From contig CACLLR010000002.1 of assembly GCA_902607805.1 (NCBI GenBank), positions 1 to 63,927 of the forward strand: a stretch of 63,927 nt of DNA, given 5' to 3'. The position numbers were made by a program, and so were the translations under genes. The DNA is from an uncultured Pelagibacteraceae bacterium (GTDB taxonomy: Bacteria; Pseudomonadota; Alphaproteobacteria; Pelagibacterales; Pelagibacteraceae). The notes under the pieces were generated by a model, which had not been told where the DNA came from, did not search any database, and saw nothing but the letters and a program-made list of their open reading frames with translations. Of the stretch, positions 1-7,946 are shown in pieces; the first letter of the stretch is position 1; each line of letters begins with the position of its first letter.

Positions 1-1
1 A

Positions 2-1078
2 TTTAACAATGGATTAACAAAACAAGAAATACATCCCTTTTGGTTAAGAGAAAGAATAAGTGAAGAAAAATATCTTGATAAAGGAACAAATCAAAGACTT
101 TTTGATCCTGCCTCTCTTGATAGTGAAATTAAAATTAAAGAGGTAAAAATAAAAGATAATTTTTTAGAAATAAAATTTACTGATGGTGTTAATTCTAAGG
201 TAAATTTAGATAAGATAGCAAGCGAATTTTCAGGTGAAGATAATGTATTAAAACCTATTGATAAAATAAAATGGGACTCAAAACTAAAAGATGTAAAAAA
301 ATTTAATTTTTCAGATGATATTTATGATTCAAAAGAAATGTATGAAATTTTAGTTTCTTTTTATAAATATGGTTTTGTAATAATTAAAAATGTTCCAACA
401 AGTAATAATTATTTAGTAAAGTTTGCAAATTCAATTGGAAGTGTAAGAAGAACAAATTTTGGTGAACATTTCAATGTAAAATCTAAAAGAGATCCTAATG
501 ATTTAGCTTATACAAGTCTTCATTTATCACCACATACTGATAATCCTTACAGAAATCCAGTGCCTTGTATACAAATTTTACATTGCATTGAAAATGAGGT
601 TGAAGGTGGTTATTCAACTTTAGTAGATGGTTACACTGTTACTGAAGATTTAAAACAAGAAAATCCAGATTATTATAATATATTAACTGAGATTAAAGTA
701 AGATTTCAGTTTATAGATAAAGAGGTTGAATTGGAAAGTTGGTCAGAACTAATTCATTTAGATGGTCAAAAAAATTTTAAACAAGTAAGATTTAGTACTA
801 GATTAGATTATGTTCCAATATTAGATAAAAAAAAATTAGATTTATATTATAAGGCTAGGAAAAAATTATCGGATTTATATAATTCTAAAAAATATAGAAT
901 AGAATTTAAGTTAATTCCTGGAGACCTATTAATGATGGATAATTATCGTTCTTTACATGGTAGAACTTCTTTTGATGCTAGCCAAGGCAATAGATTTTTA
1001 CAAGGATGTTATATAGACTACGATAGTACAGAAGGTAAATTAAGATACTTAACAAAGAAGTTTAATATAAATGCCTAA
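2..1078 (+). CDS. tmpA: TmpA-like 2OG/Fe(II) oxygenase (gamma-butyrobetaine hydroxylase family), 5' truncated
   Basis: The frame is open from base 2, so the gene enters from outside the window and the Met at 338 is internal. About 358 residues are visible. An N-terminal DUF971-like segment (codons around 35-200) precedes a TauD-type jelly roll. Iron ligands are His at 533-535 and Asp at 539-541 in SPHTDNPYR, and the distal His at 956-958 in MDNYRSLHGRT; an Arg for 2-oxoglutarate follows in GNRFLQGCY. This layout is known from gamma-butyrobetaine hydroxylase and from TmpA, which hydroxylates (trimethylammonio)ethylphosphonate. The 8-base overlap with an HD-domain oxygenase matches the TmpA/TmpB pairing and is why I prefer TmpA. 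A true gamma-butyrobetaine hydroxylase remains possible. The fold is clear; the substrate is inferred. Confidence 0.72.
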   Translation, partial: FNNGLTKQEIHPFWLRERISEEKYLDKGTNQRLFDPASLDSEIKIKEVKIKDNFLEIKFTDGVNSKVNLDKIASEFSGEDNVLKPIDKIKWDSKLKDVKKFNFSDDIYDSKEMYEILVSFYKYGFVIIKNVPTSNNYLVKFANSIGSVRRTNFGEHFNVKSKRDPNDLAYTSLHLSPHTDNPYRNPVPCIQILHCIENEVEGGYSTLVDGYTVTEDLKQENPDYYNILTEIKVRFQFIDKEVELESWSELIHLDGQKNFKQVRFSTRLDYVPILDKKKLDLYYKARKKLSDLYNSKKYRIEFKLIPGDLLMMDNYRSLHGRTSFDASQGNRFLQGCYIDYDSTEGKLRYLTKKFNINA

Positions 1079-1628
1079 AGTTAGCTTTAAAGAAATGAAA
1101 AATGGTACAAAAGAAGATTATATTCTTTTAGATAAATATGAAAAAAAATTTGCTGAAGGAACTGCAGATAGAATTCTAAAATTTATGTCTGGATTAAATG
1201 AAACCCTAGAAGGATATCAAGTTTCAAGATTAGAACATTCTCTTCAAAGTGCAACTAGAGCTTACAAGAACAATGAAACTAAAGAAATGGTAGTAGCTGT
1301 ATTGTTGCATGACATTGGAGATGAATTGGCTCCTATGAACCATTCTGAGTACGCCGCTGCTGTTCTAAAACCTTATGTTTCAGAAAAAACACATTGGATT
1401 GTTGAAAAACACGGAGAATTTCAAACATATTATTATGCTCATCATTTAGGAGGAGACAAAAACAAAAGAGAGAAATATAAAGGACATAAATATTACCAAG
1501 CATGTATTGATTTTTGTGAAAAATATGACCAAGTATCTTTTGATCCTAACTATGAATCTTTCACTCTTGAATTCTTTAAACCAATGGTTAAAGAAATATT
1601 TGCTAGAAAACCCTACAGTCATTATTAA
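1071..1628 (+). CDS. tmpB: TmpB/PhnZ-like HD-domain diiron oxygenase
   Basis: This 185-residue protein is the size of PhnZ and TmpB. The full ligand set of HD mixed-valence diiron oxygenases can be placed: His56 in LEHSLQ, His80-Asp81 in LLHDIGD, His91 in MNHSEY, His114 in VEKHGEF and Asp153 in KYDQ. The spacing follows PhnZ, and the LEHSLQ block is identical in the PhnZ sequence as I remember it. Family members cleave the C-P bond of 1-hydroxyphosphonates with O2. TmpB yields glycine betaine plus phosphate, while PhnZ yields glycine plus phosphate. The start overlaps the upstream oxygenase by 8 bases, which suggests translational coupling. Glycine betaine as product would feed the betaine genes at 11394-14842. 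A plain HD phosphohydrolase is the alternative. Confidence 0.74.
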   Translation: MPKVSFKEMKNGTKEDYILLDKYEKKFAEGTADRILKFMSGLNETLEGYQVSRLEHSLQSATRAYKNNETKEMVVAVLLHDIGDELAPMNHSEYAAAVLKPYVSEKTHWIVEKHGEFQTYYYAHHLGGDKNKREKYKGHKYYQACIDFCEKYDQVSFDPNYESFTLEFFKPMVKEIFARKPYSHY

Positions 1629-1640
1629 AGAAAGCAATTT

Positions 1641-2501
1641 TTGACACTTCGTGACTCTTTAATAGCTGCGATAGTTCCAATCTTTTTAGGATTTGGTTTT
1701 GTTATTGCTAAACCAGCAATGGTGGAACTACCTCCTTTTTTATTGATGGGTTTACGATTTACTTTTGTAGCATTGCTTTTAGTTTGGTGGTTTCCAATAC
1801 CAAAAGGTTTTCTTAAAAGAATATTTTTTGCATCTCTTATAGCAAATACAACACAATACAGCATTACATACACTGGGTTAAGTTTTATAGATGCATCTGC
1901 AGCTGTATTACTTGTTCAAACTGAAGTTCCTTTTGGAGTTTTATTTGCATATTTTATGCTTAAAGAAAAACCCACAATAAGAGCTTTGATAGGAATAGCT
2001 ATCGCGTTTGTAGGTGTTTATATTTTAACTGGTTCGCCAAATTTAGATGGTAAATTTTTTGGTGTAACTTTAGTAATTGTAGGATCAGGTGTTTGGGCTT
2101 TAGGACAAGTTTTAGTTAAACCATTGAGTAAAGAAATAAATCCATTAGCACTAGTCGCTTGGCTAGGTTTATTTTCTGGTCCAATATTAATAGGACTTTC
2201 AGCTATATTTGATGGCAATACAATTAGTTATTTTAAAAATGCAAGTTTTGAAACTTGGATGATTGCAATTTATTTAGGTTTTATTATGCAACCAATTACA
2301 TATGGGTGTTTTTACTATGTTTTAAAAAACAATCCTTTATACAAAGTTTTACCAATAGTCACTATGGGTATTCCTCCTACTGGATTATTAGCTGCAATTT
2401 TTCTGTTAGGTGAAGATCCTACTAAAGAATTATTTATTGGTGGTACTATAATTATTGTTGGAGTAACTTTAATAGTGTTTACGAAGCCAAAAAAAAATTA
2501 A
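1641..2501 (+). CDS. EamA/DMT-superfamily transporter
   Basis: A 286-residue integral membrane protein with about ten hydrophobic helices in two homologous halves, as expected for EamA drug/metabolite transporters. The first half begins IAAIVPIFLGFGFVIAKPA and the second half begins near GSGVWALGQVLVKPL. The most upstream start is a TTG at 1641, which supplies the whole first helix; the first ATG (1719) would remove most of that helix, so TTG is preferred despite a poor ribosome binding site. It lies 12 bases after the TmpB-like gene and may be cotranscribed, but nothing in the sequence gives its substrate. Family members export amino acids, metabolites or drugs. Confidence 0.85.
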   Translation: MTLRDSLIAAIVPIFLGFGFVIAKPAMVELPPFLLMGLRFTFVALLLVWWFPIPKGFLKRIFFASLIANTTQYSITYTGLSFIDASAAVLLVQTEVPFGVLFAYFMLKEKPTIRALIGIAIAFVGVYILTGSPNLDGKFFGVTLVIVGSGVWALGQVLVKPLSKEINPLALVAWLGLFSGPILIGLSAIFDGNTISYFKNASFETWMIAIYLGFIMQPITYGCFYYVLKNNPLYKVLPIVTMGIPPTGLLAAIFLLGEDPTKELFIGGTIIIVGVTLIVFTKPKKN

Positions 2502-2522
2502 CCAAGCTCTGAAAAGTTAAAT

Positions 2523-2957
2523 TTATAAAGAATCGATCAATTCTTTTGCTATTTTTTTTGATTTTGCATAAAATTTTATTTTTTTAATGCTGTCTATATT
2601 TGATTGATCATTTCCTACTATCACAAACCCTATCATTCCCATACTCTTATGAGGAGTACACCAGTAAGCATAAATACCAGGTATAGTAAATTTATATTCT
2701 GTGTCCTTATTATACTTAGATTTAAATTTTTCTACTCCTTCAGGAACTCCACCTTTAATAAACTCTACATTGTGACCATTATCTGTAGACTTCCAAAAAA
2801 CTGTGTCTCCTGGATCAATTCTTACTATTTTTTCTGAAAAAACCATACTTTCTTTGCCCAATTTATTTAGCATTTCAATTGTAACATCTGCTGCTAAAGA
2901 ATTAAAAGCTGTTCCAATAAATATTGATAGCAAAGTTATTAATTTGAAAGTTTTCAT
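2523..2957 (-). CDS. Pseudoazurin-like type I blue copper protein
   Basis: A 144-residue periplasmic electron carrier. A Sec signal peptide (MKTFKLITLLSIFIGTAFNS, cleavage after LAA near residue 23) leads a cupredoxin domain. The type I copper ligands are His62 in NGHNVEF, Cys100 and His103 in YWCTPHKSMGM, and Met108; the Cys-to-Met spacing of eight is that of pseudoazurin. In alphaproteobacteria such proteins shuttle electrons to oxidases or denitrification enzymes. No denitrification genes are in the window, so the partner is unknown. It is transcribed convergently to the EamA gene and divergently from the thioesterase, so it is probably its own transcription unit. Confidence 0.9.
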   Translation of the reverse strand: MKTFKLITLLSIFIGTAFNSLAADVTIEMLNKLGKESMVFSEKIVRIDPGDTVFWKSTDNGHNVEFIKGGVPEGVEKFKSKYNKDTEYKFTIPGIYAYWCTPHKSMGMIGFVIVGNDQSNIDSIKKIKFYAKSKKIAKELIDSL

Positions 2958-3057
2958 ATAAAATGTTTAGTTGTATAATTCATAAATATTATATGGAAAC
3001 TAAATTAATTTTTTCAATTTATTTAATTGTATCATGTTGCCACACCAGAGGATTTAA

Positions 3058-3525
3058 ATGTCAGTACATTTAGCAACAAGAAAAATAATTAAAGAATGGA
3101 CGGATTATAATGAGCATATGAACATGGCTTATTATGTTTTAGTTTTTGATGAAGCTTGGGAAACAGTTCTTAATAAATTTAATATGGGTGGTGTTACAGC
3201 AAAAAAAACAAAGAGAAGCACTATGGTAGTTGAAACTCGAACAACTTACAATAATGAAGTTAAAGAAAATGATGAAGTTGAAATAATTTGTACACATTTT
3301 GATCATGATAAAAAAAGATTACATCTGAAATGTGAAATGTACGAAAAAAAAACAAAAACTTTATCTGCTACTATGGAAAGTATATCCCTTTATATAGATT
3401 TGGATAAAAGAAAAGTAATTGAATTTGAGGAAGATAAACTCAAAATAATGGATAAATTTATAACAGAAAATAAATCTAATTTTAAATCAGATAATCTAGT
3501 TTTGTCTGAAAAACTTAAGAAATAA
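3058..3525 (+). CDS. 4HBT-type hotdog acyl-CoA thioesterase
   Basis: A 155-residue hotdog-fold protein. The motif DYNEHMNMAYY at residues 17-27 corresponds to the catalytic D-x-x-x-H-M-N signature of 4-hydroxybenzoyl-CoA-type thioesterases, with Asp as the likely catalytic residue. AGAGGA sits ahead of the ATG. Related proteins include general acyl-CoA thioesterases and the betainyl-CoA thioesterase of carnitine breakdown. The latter would suit a window rich in betaine genes, but no carnitine dehydrogenase or thiolase is visible. An oxygenase gene follows after 9 bases. The fold is sure; the substrate is not. Confidence 0.8.
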   Translation: MSVHLATRKIIKEWTDYNEHMNMAYYVLVFDEAWETVLNKFNMGGVTAKKTKRSTMVVETRTTYNNEVKENDEVEIICTHFDHDKKRLHLKCEMYEKKTKTLSATMESISLYIDLDKRKVIEFEEDKLKIMDKFITENKSNFKSDNLVLSEKLKK

Positions 3526-3534
3526 AATTATTTA

Positions 3535-4506
3535 ATGGTAAAAAAAAATTTTATTCCAAAAATAAACGTTTCATCACTATTAAATAATAATTTTAAAACT
3601 AATAAATCAATTAAAACAATTAAAAAAATTGAAAACGCATGTATAAATATTGGTTTTTTCCAAATACTAGGCCATGGAATAAGTTCTAAAAAAATATCAA
3701 ACTTATGCAAAGTTGGCAATAAGTTTTTTAATTCTTCAGAAAGTAATAAAAGAAAATTAGCTCCAAAAAAATGGAATAAAAGAAACAAAAATGTTTATAG
3801 AGGTTATTTTCCAAATGATGTGAATGGTAAAGAAGGATTGGATATAGGTGATTTAAAAATAACTTATAAATATTCTAAAAAATTAAATGACAAATATATT
3901 GAATATCTTAACCTTAATAAATCAATGGATAAAAATTCTATTAAAATTCTATCAAATTACTTCGATAATATTTTTTTATTAGGGGAAACTTTATTTAAAA
4001 GCATTATTAAGCTTTATAATAAAAACACTAATATTTCAAAAAAAGCATTTTTGAGATTAAAAACACTTAGTACATTAAGGTTTAATTATTATCCTAAACA
4101 AAGTAAACCTATTGAAATATCAAAACAGGATGGGAAAGCTCTTGGTTGTGAAACTCATGTAGATAGCGGTGTTTTCACAATTTTGTATCAAGATAAAAAA
4201 GGAGGACTACAAGTTCAAAATAGAAAAAATAAAAAGTGGTACGATGTACCTTTTAATAAAAAAGCTTTAGTTGTAAATACTGGAAGAGCTCTTGAATTTC
4301 TAACGGAGGGTAAATTTAAAGCAACAAATCACAGAGTGCTTTGGAATAAAACTAAAAGAATGTCAATTCCTTTCTTTTTTGAACCTTCTTATGATTTTGT
4401 AATGTCCAAATCATTCTTAAACTCAAAAAAGAAAAATAAAAATGGTTTGATTTATAAAAAATTTTTGCATAAATCTTTAAAAAAATTTGTTGAATATCAA
4501 AGATAA
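3535..4506 (+). CDS. Isopenicillin-N-synthase-like 2OG/Fe(II) oxygenase
   Basis: A 323-residue non-heme iron oxygenase. The N-terminal DIOX_N region contains GFFQILGHGI (residues 40-49), typical of the isopenicillin N synthase and plant dioxygenase superfamily. The C-terminal barrel carries His208-x-Asp210 in ETHVDSG, distal His266 in NHRVLW, and Arg275-x-Ser277 in KRMSIPF, the pair that binds 2-oxoglutarate or a substrate carboxylate. Alphaproteobacterial relatives are mostly uncharacterised. It probably shares a transcript with the thioesterase upstream and ends one base from the convergent reductase gene. The protein is unusually Lys/Asn-rich, in keeping with genome composition. Confidence 0.85.
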   Translation: MVKKNFIPKINVSSLLNNNFKTNKSIKTIKKIENACINIGFFQILGHGISSKKISNLCKVGNKFFNSSESNKRKLAPKKWNKRNKNVYRGYFPNDVNGKEGLDIGDLKITYKYSKKLNDKYIEYLNLNKSMDKNSIKILSNYFDNIFLLGETLFKSIIKLYNKNTNISKKAFLRLKTLSTLRFNYYPKQSKPIEISKQDGKALGCETHVDSGVFTILYQDKKGGLQVQNRKNKKWYDVPFNKKALVVNTGRALEFLTEGKFKATNHRVLWNKTKRMSIPFFFEPSYDFVMSKSFLNSKKKNKNGLIYKKFLHKSLKKFVEYQR

Positions 4507-5076
4507 CTACAACTTTTTAGCTGTAATTTTTACATCATTTAAAAATTCTTTTCTTTTTTTTTCAGACACAAAGGGTACAGCAAAATATCTTTTGTAAGTA
4601 ACATCTTTTATTCCACATATATTAAACACTCCCCTTCTCAATCTTTTAGTCGGCATATTTAAAAAAAAAGTTCTAATAGCAAACTGAGGAGATCCATATG
4701 TACAAAATACAATCGCTTTTTTTCCTTTTAATTTACCAATTGGATAACCGTAGTTTCCAAATAATTTTTTAAAACTAAATGCCCAAGGAGGTGCTAAAAC
4801 CTTATCGATCCATCCTTCGACAATTGCGGGCATTCTAAAATTCCATATTGGAGCAATTAAAGCTATTACATCACATTTTTCAATTCTATTTCTATGATCT
4901 AAAACTTCTTGAGAAGGATCTTCTCCTGCAAAAACAGGATCAAATTTTTCTTTATACAAATCAACACAATCAACTTTATTACCATTTTCCTCTGCCGTTT
5001 TTACAAATGTTTCTTTTATCGCTGCGTTAAAAGATTTATCGTTATAGTGACCATAAACTAAAAAAATATTTGACAT
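4507..5076 (-). CDS. Flavodoxin-fold NAD(P)H:quinone oxidoreductase
   Basis: A 189-residue protein of the flavodoxin-2 family (NQO/MdaB/KefF type). It opens with a short beta strand, MSNIFLVYGHYNDKSFNAA, which contains the flavin phosphate loop. The core motif around APIWNFRMPAIVEGWIDKV (residues 95-115) is the usual P-x-W-x-x-x-P-A-x-x-K/E block, followed by GKKAIVFCTYGSP. Such enzymes make two-electron reductions of quinones or other electrophiles with FAD or FMN. It is the last gene of a minus-strand series with the CoA-binding and enoyl-CoA hydratase genes. The physiological substrate cannot be read from the sequence. Confidence 0.82.
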   Translation of the reverse strand: MSNIFLVYGHYNDKSFNAAIKETFVKTAEENGNKVDCVDLYKEKFDPVFAGEDPSQEVLDHRNRIEKCDVIALIAPIWNFRMPAIVEGWIDKVLAPPWAFSFKKLFGNYGYPIGKLKGKKAIVFCTYGSPQFAIRTFFLNMPTKRLRRGVFNICGIKDVTYKRYFAVPFVSEKKRKEFLNDVKITAKKL

Positions 5077-5095
5077 AATATTTATAGATTTTTAT

Positions 5096-5566
5096 TTATT
5101 CATTTCTTAAAACGGGAAATACTGGTCTCGATTTTTGAAATAACTTTTGATACTCCTGTTTAATACATTTATCTGAAACATATTGCATATTTGAATTATC
5201 TGAAATTTTCTTTGCTTCATCATTATGTATACCATATTGTAACCACAAAACTTTAGAACCTACTTTTGCAGCTTTTTCTGCAATACCTGGGGTTTCTTTA
5301 GATGGACGGAATACATCTACTATATCAATTGGTATAGAAATATTTTCAATATCATCTACTACAGTTTCTCCATTTATTTTCTCACCTTTTGCAAATGGAT
5401 TCACGGGAATTACTTTATATCCAAAATCTTGCATGTATTTCATTACAACATTTGCAGGTTTTCTTTTTAAATTCTTTCGATCTTCTCCTTTTTTTTCTGA
5501 GCTTACACCTATCATCGCTATTGTTTTTGAATTTTCTAATATTTTTTTTATATGATTATCGTTCAT
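5096..5566 (-). CDS. CoA-binding domain protein (YccU-like)
   Basis: A 156-residue single-domain Rossmann protein of the CoA_binding_2 family. It shows AMIGVSSEKKGEDR near the N terminus, then YGYKVIPVNP-like and VDVFRPSKETPGI blocks, and ends with the typical CIKQEYQKLF segment. This fold is shared with succinyl-CoA synthetase alpha subunits but stands alone here; E. coli YccU is the reference relative and has no settled role. Its start overlaps the end of the enoyl-CoA hydratase gene by four bases, so the two are probably translated together, which hints at acyl-CoA metabolism. Confidence 0.85.
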   Translation of the reverse strand: MNDNHIKKILENSKTIAMIGVSSEKKGEDRKNLKRKPANVVMKYMQDFGYKVIPVNPFAKGEKINGETVVDDIENISIPIDIVDVFRPSKETPGIAEKAAKVGSKVLWLQYGIHNDEAKKISDNSNMQYVSDKCIKQEYQKLFQKSRPVFPVLRNE

Positions 5567-6348
5567 TTATTTTTCCAATTAGGTTTTCTTTTTTCAATAA
5601 ATGCAGATATTCCTTCTTTAGCATCCATTGCCATCATGTTTTCAGTCATAACTTTGCTTGTAAATTTATAAGCTTTTCTTAATGACATTTCAGATTGTTT
5701 GTAGAAAGCTTTTTTTCCAATTTTAATTGTTAAATTTGACTTTGAGGCAATTTTTCTAGCCAAAGATAAAACTTCATAATTCAATTTTGATTTAGTGTAA
5801 TGATCATTGATTAAACCAATTTCTTTTGCATATTGGGCGGTAATAGGGTCGCCTGTTAATAACATCTTCATCATTCTTTTTTTGCTTACTTTTCTGCTTA
5901 CTGCAACCATAGGAGTGCTACAAAACAGGCCGATATTAACTCCGGGTGTTGCGAACATTGCATCATTTGTGCTTAAAGCTAAATCGCAACTTGCAGCTAA
6001 TTGACATCCCGCAGCAAAAGCTGCACCATGAACTTTTGCTATTACTGGTTTTCTTCCTTCTACAATCTCTAACATTAAATCTGAACACAAATTAAACAAT
6101 TTTTTATATTCGCTTTTTTTCTTAAAAGTTTTGAGTTCTTTTAAATTGTGACCTGCACTAAATCCTTTACCGGAACCTTCTAAAATTATTACTTTTGTGG
6201 TGTTATCTTTATTTAACTTTTTAAAAATAGTTATTAATGATTTTAAAGTAATAGAAGATAGTGAATTATAAGATTTAGGATCATTAATTAATATTGATCG
6301 AATTCCATTTTCTATAGTCTTAACATTAACATTTAAAATTTTTTTCAT
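5563..6348 (-). CDS. Enoyl-CoA hydratase/isomerase family protein
   Basis: A 261-residue crotonase-fold protein. The oxyanion-hole segments are visible as KGFSAGHNLKELK (about residues 62-74) and HGAAFAAGCQLAASCDLA (about 107-125). Both canonical glutamates of true hydratases are hard to place (GCQLAA where many have G-E or A-G-G), so an isomerase, hydrolase or dehydratase of the same family is possible. The C-terminal helix ends in FIEKRKPNW, the usual crotonase tail. Next on the transcript are the CoA-binding protein and the quinone reductase. Confidence 0.85.
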   Translation of the reverse strand: MKKILNVNVKTIENGIRSILINDPKSYNSLSSITLKSLITIFKKLNKDNTTKVIILEGSGKGFSAGHNLKELKTFKKKSEYKKLFNLCSDLMLEIVEGRKPVIAKVHGAAFAAGCQLAASCDLALSTNDAMFATPGVNIGLFCSTPMVAVSRKVSKKRMMKMLLTGDPITAQYAKEIGLINDHYTKSKLNYEVLSLARKIASKSNLTIKIGKKAFYKQSEMSLRKAYKFTSKVMTENMMAMDAKEGISAFIEKRKPNWKNK

Positions 6349-6351
6349 TTA

Positions 6352-6720
6352 TTATAGTTTTTCACCATTAAATACTGGAATATCTTTATATTTAAAAGTG
6401 TCAACTTTATCTATACATGCAACATTAAATTCATAATTCTCTGGATTAGTATAAGATCTGTGATGAGTATAAATACCGCATATTTTGCAAAAAAAATGTT
6501 CTGCAAGATGTTTTTTTCCAAATTTATATACAGACAATTTATCTTGACCTTTAATAATTTTAAGATTTTCCAATTTTATTTTTGCCATAATATATCCACG
6601 TCTTTTACATAAAGAACAATTACATCTTACCAATTCTTCAAATCCTTTTTCTAGTTTTAGTTCGATTTGAATTTCCTTACAGTGGCAAGTTAGTAACTCT
6701 AATTTATTATTTTTGATCAT
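6352..6720 (-). CDS. GFA/CENP-V domain zinc protein
   Basis: A 122-residue Mss4-like fold protein of the glutathione-dependent formaldehyde-activating (GFA) family. Cysteine pairs typical of the fold are CHC near residue 12, CNCSLC near 34-39 and CKIC near 79-82, binding one or two zinc ions. The founding enzyme was thought to speed S-hydroxymethylglutathione formation, but that activity is disputed and most relatives are uncharacterised. A formaldehyde role would suit a window with several formaldehyde-releasing demethylases, but this is only context. It sits 3-4 bases from both neighbours on the same strand. Confidence 0.85.
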   Translation of the reverse strand: MIKNNKLELLTCHCKEIQIELKLEKGFEELVRCNCSLCKRRGYIMAKIKLENLKIIKGQDKLSVYKFGKKHLAEHFFCKICGIYTHHRSYTNPENYEFNVACIDKVDTFKYKDIPVFNGEKL

Positions 6721-6723
6721 TAT

Positions 6724-7575
6724 TTAGTCAGCTAAACCATCCGCTCTTACTTTGTTTCTCTCTAGGTGAATTGGAAGTACTTTTCCATAAATTGCTTTTG
6801 AGTGTTCTGGAGTATTAACTCTGTAAGGATCTAAAACATATGCTGGTATACACATATATCTTGAAAGATTGCCCTCTATTTTCGTAACTCTATGTAAAGT
6901 AAAACGACCTTTAAATATTTGAAGATCACCTGGTTCTAATTTTAGTTGACGCACTCTTTTACGCTCACCATTAATTACTTTCTTAACTTCATCAAAATTT
7001 TCATTTCCTGGGGCTCGAATATTTGGACAATATTCAAATATTCCTCCTTTTTCAGGTTTTTGAATCATTAAACTTAAAGTAAATTCACAACTATCAAAGT
7101 GCCAAGGAAGAATGCCTTTGGGCTTCATAACATTGTAGGCATGACAAGCTAGAGGATCGGCCCACCTATAAATAGGTGAAATACCTAAACAAGCAGATAC
7201 AAACTTTAAAAGTTCATCTGTTTCATAAAGAAACTTCATTTCAGAGTCTTTAGGAAAACAATCTGAATTTAAATATCCATTATAACGATTCATAAAAATT
7301 CTTTTTGGATGATCTTGTGGTAAAGCTGGATCATCTTTAGAGTACAGATATGCATTAATACTTTCTTTTGACATATAAACTTCTTCAAGTTGCTTTTCTA
7401 ATTCAGAATTCATTACTTCTAAAGATTTAGGTAATATAAAATTAGGAATTGTAGAACAGCTAAATTGATTAAGTTCTTCCCTGGATTTTTTAATTAAAGA
7501 TTTAATGGTAGGAGAATTTAAGTCGTAAATTGGATATTTTTCTAAATCTACTATCGACTTAAGTCTTTCTTTCAC
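6724..7575 (-). CDS. BesD/HalD-family-like 2OG/Fe(II) hydroxylase
   Basis: A 283-residue 2OG oxygenase. The facial triad is His159-x-Asp161 in LPWHFDSCEF with distal His228 in GRFTLHRVT, and Arg239 in GNLSRY is a candidate 2-oxoglutarate anchor. The W-H-F-D-x-x-E-F block, GGIFEYCP and the late FKGRFTLHR motif resemble the free-amino-acid halogenase family BesD/HalD. Halogenases have Gly in place of the Asp; here Asp is present, so hydroxylation is expected. The likely substrate class is a small amino-acid-like molecule, by family analogy only. The start overlaps the nucleotidyltransferase end by four bases, placing the two in one cassette with a kinase. Confidence 0.75.
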   Translation of the reverse strand: MKERLKSIVDLEKYPIYDLNSPTIKSLIKKSREELNQFSCSTIPNFILPKSLEVMNSELEKQLEEVYMSKESINAYLYSKDDPALPQDHPKRIFMNRYNGYLNSDCFPKDSEMKFLYETDELLKFVSACLGISPIYRWADPLACHAYNVMKPKGILPWHFDSCEFTLSLMIQKPEKGGIFEYCPNIRAPGNENFDEVKKVINGERKRVRQLKLEPGDLQIFKGRFTLHRVTKIEGNLSRYMCIPAYVLDPYRVNTPEHSKAIYGKVLPIHLERNKVRADGLAD

Positions 7576-7946
7576 TTCAATTCTCCATCCTCTCGCATTT
7601 TTTCTCTAATTTTAGTTGCTGAAATTTTTTGTATTTCTTCAGGCATGACTATTTCTTCTATTTTATAGCCAACCCCTCTTCCGTAACAAATATTAGTTAT
7701 ATTAGGAACTAAAATAATTTTAAATCTGCCCTCGTATTTTGGATTTAACCTTTCTTCTATTTTTTTCTTTACTGTTTCGAAATCAAAAGGATTATCATCT
7801 ACTCCTTGAACATCTCTTATTTGAATACAAACTTGACCAGTCTTTTTTATAATCTCTTCAAATAAAGCATAATGACCGTCATGGAATGGTTGCCATCTGC
7901 CTAACATTTGTGCTGTTGGTTTTTTATTATCCCATTTATAAGACAT
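7572..7946 (-). CDS. Small nucleotidyltransferase (cytidylyl/adenylyltransferase fold)
   Basis: I chose the ATG at 7946 (MSYKWDNKKP), 124 residues, because it overlaps the kinase stop codon as TAATG; a start 33 bases upstream exists but lies inside the kinase gene. The protein is a compact HIGH-type nucleotidyltransferase. GRWQPFHDGHYALF carries the H-x-G-H nucleotide-binding motif, and ISATKIREKMR near the C terminus is the ISSTxIR-like signature. Relatives transfer CMP or AMP to phosphorylated acceptors (glycerol phosphate, NMN, pantetheine phosphate, FMN). A kinase directly upstream and a hydroxylase directly downstream suggest that a hydroxylated or phosphorylated small molecule is activated. 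The acceptor is unknown. Confidence 0.78.
   Translation of the reverse strand: MSYKWDNKKPTAQMLGRWQPFHDGHYALFEEIIKKTGQVCIQIRDVQGVDDNPFDFETVKKKIEERLNPKYEGRFKIILVPNITNICYGRGVGYKIEEIVMPEEIQKISATKIREKMREDGELK

Noticed and set aside
338-1078. Reading the first gene as a complete 246-residue protein from ATG 338
   Set aside because: The same frame is open to the window edge with coherent DUF971-like sequence upstream, so the Met is internal and the gene is truncated by the window.
2993-3073. 26-codon ORF upstream of the thioesterase
   Set aside because: Short, overlaps the thioesterase start out of frame, no ribosome binding site and no recognisable sequence.
6724-7575. Calling the BesD-like enzyme a halogenase
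   Set aside because: The second iron ligand is Asp161 (HFD) and not Gly, which predicts hydroxylation.
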